Shown one piece after another: positions 62,487 to 64,000 of a DNA stretch of 64,000 bases. Position numbers and translations under genes: made by a program. The DNA is taken from contig JAKOGH010000740.1 in the NCBI GenBank assembly GCA_024811115.1, forward strand, positions 434,001 to 498,000, in the 5' to 3' direction. The notes beneath the pieces were generated by a model. It was not told where the DNA came from. It worked only from the letters and a program-made list of their open reading frames with translations, and did no database searches. Origin of the DNA: Terana coerulea. Lineage: Eukaryota > Basidiomycota > Agaricomycetes > Polyporales > Phanerochaetaceae. Position 1 is the first letter of the stretch, and each line of letters begins with the position of its first letter.

Positions 62487-64000
62487 ATGTCGGACCTATT
62501 CAGCAACGTCGACACTTCCACCTGCTCTTCAGTGGATCATACTCTTGTTGGGGGACCTCTTGATATGGACTTGGATCCCTCTGAACCTACTACGCTTGCT
62601 GGCGACGTACAGGCTTCTTTGGGGGTAGCAAAGTGTGGTATTGCTGCAGGCTCTACCACTGTCATGGCAGAAGGCACTCTTGACCTCGACTCGCCCCTCT
62701 CGATCTCAGCTTCCGACATGGAACTCGATGAGCTGTTCTTCTCGCATGCCGTGCATGACCACCTCGGATTCAAGATTGAGTCTGTCTCCGCCTTCGCCTC
62801 TAACTTCGGCATGGAATCGCTGGTCTTCTCCGACCTTACTGGTGATGATTATACCTCTTCATTGTCTACCATCGAGCTAGTGCCTGCACAGGTATGTAAC
62901 TTGCGCATGTCTCTGGTTTGTTAGAATGCGCACTTACCATTCATTTTTAGCTCGAGGACACTCTGGGATTTCCGCTTGGCCCACATCTCGTCATCAATAG
63001 GATTCAAGCGCAGCTGGAGGTCGAGCGGATAGCTCATCGTAACGCTAAGAAGCGCGCGGATGCGACAATCAACTTTCTCAACAAGAACATCGAGCACCAT
63101 GAGGATACCAACTCTACCATTCTTGAAGATATCAACATGTTGGAAGCAGCTTGCAGGTCCGACGACCAGCATATACGCGAGCTTTCTGCGGCCCTCGATG
63201 ATCTGAATGCTGAGAAGGCCCGACTGTTCACGGCGATCAAGACACTTACGGAGGACAACAAGGACAGCATTTCTAGCCTCTCTGGTCGACTCGCAGCGAT
63301 CGCTGCCGAGAAGGACGAGATTGCTTCCGAGCTGGAGTGCTCAGAGTACGCGTACAAGCAACGTCTTCGCGAACAACGGGATCACATTACTCGGCTGCAA
63401 GGCGATCGGGCTCGTACGGACACTCGACTACGTGCTCTTGAGGATGGCCGTAACAGTGACAAGGATGAAATCATCAAGCTCGGCGGTGAAGTTCAAGTGC
63501 TGCAAGGCGAGATGGCGGACGTCATCTCAGAATTCGGAACAATCAAATACTGGGGCGGCGCACGAATGCAGCAACTAGAAGACGAGCGGGATCGCATGCA
63601 CGCGGACTTCGACGAGGCTACGAGAACCATCGACTCGCAGAAGACCTCATTCAACGCTGTTCTCCAGAACAATGTTGAGCTGCACGCCACCGTGGACCAA
63701 CTACTGTCGACTTCCATCGACACCCAGCTTGCTGTTCAGAACCTGCATGCCGCTGTCTCCACCGCCGCCACTCGCGCGGGCGCAATGGAACGGGGCCTCC
63801 AAGATGCCTCTCAAGCGCTCACAGTCGCTCAGTCACGGATCGCAGAGCTCCAGAGGAACGAGACCACCACGCAAAAGTCTCACCAGCGAGCCCTTCAGTT
63901 GCAGGCAGCCGAATACGAGACGAATCTAGCAGAGGCGGACGAGCGCAGGAAGCTGGCTTTCGAAGAGCTGGCGAAGGAGTACGAAGCTAAGCTGGCGGAG
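62487..64000 (+). CDS. Long coiled-coil protein (5' part, cut by window end)
   Basis: Exon 1 (62487-62891) encodes MSDLFSNVDTSTCSSVDHT and an acidic, hydrophobic-patterned N-terminus (LDMDLDPSEPTTL, DMELDELFFSHAVHDHLGF). After an intron (62892-62950) exon 2 is a continuous heptad coiled coil: RIQAQLEVERIAHRNAKK, LRALEDGRNSDKDEIIKLGG, and many Glu/Lys/Gln pairs, open to the window end. No motor, kinase or membrane segment is seen in the visible 480 residues. It could be a cytoskeletal, nuclear-envelope or vesicle-tether protein; the sequence does not say which. The start was chosen because an in-frame acidic domain and the promoter spacing fit it. Confidence 0.75.

Overview
The window is nuclear DNA from a filamentous basidiomycete, almost certainly an Agaricomycete; a polypore-like fungus is a guess. 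The support is protein-coding genes broken by many 45-65 bp introns with GTRNGT-type donors, short intergenic gaps, and basidiomycete-typical families: an STE3 pheromone receptor, two DUF6534-type membrane proteins, a NACHT-WD40 STAND protein, fungal Argonaute, and cytosolic beta-trefoil proteins. I saw no rRNA, tRNA, CRISPR array or intact transposon. Gene spans below are reconstructed by joining exons by eye, so splice sites are inferences.

Left part (1-15 kb): a small tandem RNase III-like protein (+) converges on a complete Argonaute gene (-). Behind Argonaute come a large AAA/STAND-type ATPase (-) and an HCS1/SMUBP2-type superfamily 1 helicase (-). The RNase III/Argonaute pair is the most suggestive grouping in the window: a Dicer-less-looking nuclease beside a slicer-competent Argonaute.

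Middle part (16-33 kb): a DUF6534 membrane protein, a Ser-rich cyclin-like protein, biotin-protein ligase, an STE3-type mating pheromone receptor, and a large NLR-like protein with a helical N-terminus, a NACHT NTPase and WD40 repeats.

Sugar-nucleotide block (33.5-39.5 kb): a decayed, intron-retaining copy of GDP-mannose 4,6-dehydratase, then the intact dehydratase, a small promethin-like (lipid-droplet) membrane protein, and GDP-L-fucose synthase. Dehydratase and synthase together make GDP-L-fucose from GDP-mannose, so both pathway genes lie within 5 kb.

Right part (40.8-64 kb): a long SMP/C2 lipid-transfer protein of the tricalbin/Mug190 type; three tandem paralogues of a double beta-trefoil lectin-like protein; a second DUF6534 protein; an EST1/SMG7-like 14-3-3 protein; a SNF2-family Rad16/Uls1-like ATPase; and the start of a long coiled-coil protein cut by the window edge.

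A window-wide oddity: at least eight otherwise well-preserved genes or gene parts contain one-base indels, most in short G or C runs. The pattern looks more like sequence or assembly error than like eight independent pseudogenes, but reads are needed to decide. Three introns appear to use GC-AG rather than GT-AG splice sites.
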